Under the pieces are notes generated by a model that was given only the letters and a program-made list of their open reading frames with translations, was not told the DNA's origin and made no database searches. DNA of 8,336 nt from positions 1-8,336 of the forward strand of contig JAEYRQ010000527.1 of NCBI GenBank assembly GCA_023435545.1, given 5' to 3'. This DNA comes from Pseudomonadota bacterium. Lineage in GTDB: Bacteria; Pseudomonadota; Alphaproteobacteria; Rhizobiales; Tepidamorphaceae. Shown one piece after another: positions 5,716 through 8,336 of the stretch. Position 1 is the stretch's first letter, and the number at the start of each line of letters is the position of its first letter. A program made the position numbers and the translations under genes.

Positions 5716-6615
5716 ATGATGCGGCGTATCGTCCTGACGCTGCTGGTGCTCGCCCTCGCGGGGGCGGGCGCCTTCTGGCTGTTGACCATGCCGCGCGGCC
5801 TTGAGGCCGCAGACCTGCCGGACCACACGCCCGACGTCGAGCACGGCCGCTACATGTTCTTCGCCGGCGGATGCGCGTCCTGTCATGCGGCGCCGGGCCA
5901 GGACGATCCGCTGCATCTTGCCGGCGGGCTGGCGCTCGAGTCCCCGTTCGGCACCTTCCACGCCCCCAACATCTCGCCGGACCCCGTGCACGGCATCGGC
6001 GGCTGGTCGACGCTCGACTTCGTCAACGCCATGACGCGCGGCATCGGACCCGGCGGCGAGCACCTCTACCCGGCCTTCCCCTACACCTCTTACCAGCGCA
6101 TGCGGATCGAGGACGTCATCGACATCAAGGCCTTCATCGACACGCTGGAGCCGATTGCCAGCGATGCGCCCGGCCACGCCCTGCCGTTCCCCTTCACCAT
6201 GCGGGGCGGACTGGGGCTGTGGAAGCTCCTCTATCTGGACGGCGAGCCGTTCCGGCCCGATCCGGCTGCTTCCGAGGAGATCAACCGCGGCGCCTATCTG
6301 GTCACCGGCCCGGGCCATTGCGGGGAATGCCACACCCCGCGCGACATGCTGGGCGGCATGGAGCAGAGCCGATATCTCGCCGGCGGGCCATCGCCGGAAG
6401 GGAAGGGGCGTATCCCCAACATCACCCCCAGCGCCGAGGGGATCGCGTCCTGGTCGGCCGGTGATATCGCCTATGCGCTGGAGACCGGCTTCACCCCGGA
6501 ATTCGATTCGCTCGGCGGCTCGATGGCTCGCGTCGTCCGCAACATGGCGCGGCTGAGCGGAGAGGACCGCGCCGCGATCGCCGCTTACCTGAAGAGCGTG
6601 CCGCCCCAGCCCTGA
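5716..6615 (+). CDS. Membrane-anchored diheme cytochrome c
   Basis: A 299-residue periplasm-facing cytochrome with two class I heme domains. The N-terminal hydrophobic helix (about 5-24) has no clear cleavage site, so it is probably an uncleaved anchor. Heme motifs are CASCH (Cys53, Cys56, His57) and CGECH (Cys202, Cys205, His206). The segment GIGGWSTLDFVNAM...HLYPAFPYTSY resembles cytochrome subunits of membrane dehydrogenases for alcohols, gluconate or aldehydes. Met270, in GGSMARVV, is a good sixth ligand for the second heme. The first heme's ligand is less clear, with Met129 in SYQRM a candidate. Start 5716 (or ATG 5719) follows the class II cytochrome by 19 nt with almost no Shine-Dalgarno, suggesting translational coupling; an upstream TTG at 5707 is a poor alternative. 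The two cytochromes probably form an electron relay, but no dehydrogenase or oxidase gene is present here. Confidence 0.88.
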   Translation: MMRRIVLTLLVLALAGAGAFWLLTMPRGLEAADLPDHTPDVEHGRYMFFAGGCASCHAAPGQDDPLHLAGGLALESPFGTFHAPNISPDPVHGIGGWSTLDFVNAMTRGIGPGGEHLYPAFPYTSYQRMRIEDVIDIKAFIDTLEPIASDAPGHALPFPFTMRGGLGLWKLLYLDGEPFRPDPAASEEINRGAYLVTGPGHCGECHTPRDMLGGMEQSRYLAGGPSPEGKGRIPNITPSAEGIASWSAGDIAYALETGFTPEFDSLGGSMARVVRNMARLSGEDRAAIAAYLKSVPPQP

Positions 6616-6634
6616 GGGGAGCCATCATGAGGCG

Positions 6635-6745
6635 CGTCATCCCGGCCAAGCGAGCACCGCGAGCGCGAGCCGGGATCGGAACGCTTCCACGCATCCGTCG
6701 TGCCCTCCCGATCCCGGATCGGCCTAAAGGCCGTCCGGGATGACG
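6635..6745. repeat. REP-like palindromic intergenic element
   Basis: The ends are a perfect 11-bp inverted repeat: CGTCATCCCGG (6635-6645) and CCGGGATGACG (6735-6745). Inside, the module ATCCCGG recurs in alternating orientation. ATCCCGGC (6639-6646) pairs with GCCGGGAT (6669-6676). ATCCCGGA (6711-6718) pairs with TCCGGGAT (6734-6741), extended by CGGCC (6720-6724) with GGCCG (6729-6733) around a TAAA loop. The element can therefore fold as two hairpins or one long stem. Such GTCATCCCGG palindromes are a familiar dispersed intergenic repeat in alphaproteobacteria. It starts 19 nt after the diheme cytochrome stop and may act as a 3'-end structure for that operon. Confidence 0.7.
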
Positions 6746-6860
6746 GGGAAAATTGGTCCTTCGGTCGGCTGATCTCGGTGCCTGTGCCCCCCGCTTCCCT
6801 GAGGCGCCGCACCGCGCGCCCCGAGACACATCCCACCCGCCTGACATCCCGCTGAAACAT

Positions 6861-6872
6861 TTCGTCGACGAA
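6861..6872. promoter_or_regulatory. 12-bp palindrome upstream of metY, candidate operator
   Basis: TTCGTCGACGAA is a perfect palindrome about 103 bp upstream of the metY start. A partial echo, CATTCGAC, follows at 6877-6884. The position suits an operator for a methionine-pathway regulator, but I cannot assign one. Confidence 0.3.
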
Positions 6873-6908
6873 GCGACATTCGACAGAAAACCCCACACCT
6901 CACAACAG

Positions 6909-6946
6909 CCCCGGTAACAGGCCGGGGTTCCCCGCGGGGGCCGGCC
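6909..6946 (+). promoter_or_regulatory. Mutually exclusive GC hairpins in the metY leader
   Basis: Hairpin A pairs CCCCGG (6909-6914) with CCGGGG (6922-6927). Hairpin B pairs GGCCGG (6920-6925) with CCGGCC (6941-6946). They share bases 6922-6925 and cannot form together. Hairpin B ends 16 nt before the GAGGAG ribosome site (6963-6968). The geometry is like a leader switch, but runs of G and C make such pairings easy by chance. Confidence 0.25.
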
Positions 6947-6974
6947 GCAACACCGCCCCAGCGAGGAGTGAGAG

Positions 6975-8288
6975 ATGACGTCGACCATGAAGCCCGAGAC
7001 AATGGCGATCCACGCCGGCTTCCGCAAGGATGCCGCGACCAATGCCGTCGCCGTACCGATCTACCAGACCACGTCCTTCCAGTTCGACTCGACCGAGCAT
7101 GCCGGCCGGCTGTTCGCGCTCGAGGAACTCGGCAACATCTACACCCGCGTGATGAACCCGACCTGCGCCGTGCTGGAGGAGCGCATGGCGGCAATGGAGG
7201 GTGGCGTCGCCGCGCTTGCCGTCGCCTCCGGCCAGGCGGCGACCGCGATGGCGATCCAGAACATCGCCCAGGTCGGAGACAACATCGTCTCCTCCACCGA
7301 CCTCTACGGCGGCACCTGGAACCTGTTCGCCAACACCATGAAGACCATGGGCATCGAGGTGCGCTTCGCCGATCCGGCCGACCCGGAGAACTTCCGGCGC
7401 ATGACCGACGCGCGGACCCGCGCCTACTATGCCGAGACCCTGCCCAATCCGACGCTCAACGTCTTCCCGATCGCCGAGGGCGCCAGGATCGGCGAGGAAC
7501 TCGGCGTGCCGCTGATCATGGACAACACGGCGGCGCCGGTGATCTGCCGGCCGATTGAGATGGGCGCCCATATCGTCGTCTACTCGACCACGAAGTATAT
7601 TGGCGGTCACGGCACCTCCATCGGCGGCATGATCATCGATTCCGGCCGCTTCGACTGGGAGAGGCACGCCACCCGCTTCCCGATGCTGAACCAGCCCGAC
7701 CCGAGCTATCACGGCGCGGTCTGGACTGAAGCCGTGAAACCGATGGGGCCGATCGCCTACATCATCAAGGCGCGCGTCACCCTGCAGCGTGATCTCGGCG
7801 CGGCGATGAGCCCGTTCAACGCCTTCATGTTCATCCAGGGCCTCGAGTCGCTGCCGCTCAGGATGCGCGAGCACTGCCGCAACGCGATGATGGTCGCCCA
7901 GTATCTGAGCCGGCAGGCCGGCGTCAGCAAGGTGATCTTCCCCGGCCTGATGACCGGCGAGATGCGCCGCCGCGCCGATGCCGCCCTCGACGGCGGCTAT
8001 GGCGGCCTCGTCGGCTTCGAGCTCGCCGGTGGCATGGAGGCTGGCAAGCGCTTCATCGACGCGCTGCAGATGATCTACCACGTCGCCAACATCGGCGACG
8101 CGCGGACGCTGGCGATCCATCCCGCCTCCACCACCCACTCGCAGCTCTCGCCCGCCGAGCAGATGGCGAGCGGTGTTACGCCCGGCTATGTGCGCCTGTC
8201 CGTTGGGCTCGAGCACATCGACGACATCGTCGCCGATCTCGATCAGGCGCTCGCAGCGGCGGGGTCCGGTCGCGCCAAGGCGGCGTGA
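6975..8288 (+). CDS. metY: O-acetylhomoserine sulfhydrylase (aminocarboxypropyltransferase)
   Basis: A PLP enzyme of the Cys/Met metabolism family that forms homocysteine (or methionine with methanethiol) from O-acetylhomoserine and sulfide in the cytoplasm. The full 437 residues match MetY length, longer than the roughly 400 of MetZ/MetB. It begins KPETMAIHAGFRKD and contains VPIYQTTSFQF, YTRVMNPT (substrate/PLP loop), ASGQAA (phosphate binding), MDNT with Asp183 (pyridine contact) and the Schiff-base Lys207 in STTKYIGGHGTSIGG. The DNTAAPVICRP segment differs from the usual DNTxATP, but I recall it in alphaproteobacterial members. The start is supported by GAGGAG (6963-6968), 6 nt upstream. 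It stands alone on the plus strand after a 359-bp leader. Use of O-succinylhomoserine cannot be excluded from sequence. Confidence 0.93.
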   Translation: MTSTMKPETMAIHAGFRKDAATNAVAVPIYQTTSFQFDSTEHAGRLFALEELGNIYTRVMNPTCAVLEERMAAMEGGVAALAVASGQAATAMAIQNIAQVGDNIVSSTDLYGGTWNLFANTMKTMGIEVRFADPADPENFRRMTDARTRAYYAETLPNPTLNVFPIAEGARIGEELGVPLIMDNTAAPVICRPIEMGAHIVVYSTTKYIGGHGTSIGGMIIDSGRFDWERHATRFPMLNQPDPSYHGAVWTEAVKPMGPIAYIIKARVTLQRDLGAAMSPFNAFMFIQGLESLPLRMREHCRNAMMVAQYLSRQAGVSKVIFPGLMTGEMRRRADAALDGGYGGLVGFELAGGMEAGKRFIDALQMIYHVANIGDARTLAIHPASTTHSQLSPAEQMASGVTPGYVRLSVGLEHIDDIVADLDQALAAAGSGRAKAA

Positions 8289-8296
8289 GCCGGGGC

Positions 8297-8336
8297 GGGG
8301 GGGGGGGGGGGCGGCCCCCCCCCCCCCCCCCCCCCC
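8297..8336. other. Homopolymer G15 / C22 tail, probable assembly artifact
   Basis: Directly after the metY stop the sequence becomes 15 G (8297-8311), then CGG, then 22 C (8315-8336) to the end. A G-run folding back on a C-run at a sequence terminus is typical of a contig-end or low-signal sequencing artifact. If real, it would be an extreme hairpin. It should not be read as biology without raw data. Confidence 0.75.

Larger units (their letters stand above)
6616..6974. other. Intergenic region with repeat element and metY leader
   Basis: This 359-bp spacer has no convincing protein gene. Its left third is a REP-like palindromic element (6635-6745). The middle (6746-6850) shows nothing I can name. 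The right part holds a perfect 12-bp palindrome (6861-6872), competing GC hairpins (6909-6946) and the metY ribosome site. I could not place a clear sigma-70 promoter, and I do not recognise the SAM-II riboswitch core often found before methionine genes in this class. Confidence 0.6.

Noticed and set aside
6627..6743. A 38-codon ORF with a GGGGAG-like site starting just after the diheme cytochrome
   Set aside because: It lies almost wholly within the REP-like palindrome and encodes an Arg/Pro-rich peptide, as expected from repeat sequence read by chance.
6840..6974. SAM-II riboswitch upstream of metY
   Set aside because: The expected GCTAAA-containing core and pseudoknot partners were not found by eye, so I do not call it; a covariance-model search would settle it.
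6900..8216. A 438-codon open frame on the minus strand covering metY
   Set aside because: It is the antisense shadow of a clearly recognisable, motif-complete MetY. Its translation is rich in His, Arg, Val and Ala and has no recognisable domain; high-GC coding DNA commonly leaves such frames open.

Overview
The window is a stretch of high-GC bacterial chromosome. Its gene content and style fit an alphaproteobacterium, most likely the Hyphomicrobiales (Rhizobiales) or Rhodospirillales. The pointers are an Fe-type superoxide dismutase, a DUF1194 secreted protein, a Tat-exported protein resembling TIGR03808, a long-form MetY, and an intergenic repeat built on the GTCATCCCGG-type palindrome common in that class. 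I cannot name a genus. Codon use and composition look even throughout, and I see no phage, transposase, CRISPR, tRNA or rRNA signature.

Layout from left to right. (1) Positions 1-247, minus strand: the N-terminal part of a Tat-exported, probably beta-helical protein that runs off the left edge. (2) Positions 248-459: a divergent control region with a perfect 9+9 palindrome and a candidate sodB promoter. (3) Positions 460-1059, plus: Fe superoxide dismutase, followed by two tandem hairpins. (4) Positions 1133-2967, plus: arylamine N-acetyltransferase and a CorA-type magnesium channel, 29 nt apart. (5) Positions 3053-3265, plus: a 70-residue YgaP-like (DUF2892) membrane protein, overlapping tail to tail with (6). 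(6) Positions 3214-4941, minus: a class IV (branched-chain) aminotransferase followed by a secreted DUF1194/vWA-like protein. (7) Positions 4942-5246: a 305-bp divergent spacer with a LysR-box-like inverted repeat. (8) Positions 5247-6615, plus: a class II c-type cytochrome and a diheme cytochrome c, a probable two-gene operon for periplasmic electron transfer. (9) Positions 6616-6974: a 359-bp spacer holding a REP-like palindromic element and then the metY leader. (10) Positions 6975-8288, plus: O-acetylhomoserine sulfhydrylase. (11) Positions 8289-8336: a homopolymeric G-then-C tail that looks like a contig-end artifact.

Functionally this is a mosaic of short housekeeping units: oxidative stress defence, xenobiotic acetylation, metal transport, branched-chain amino acid and methionine metabolism, and periplasmic electron transfer. 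It is not a single dedicated system. I found no convincing undescribed multi-gene system. The points most worth a second look are the REP-like element, the palindromic sites in the intergenic regions, the DUF2892/DUF1194 convergent overlap, and the orphan cytochrome pair.
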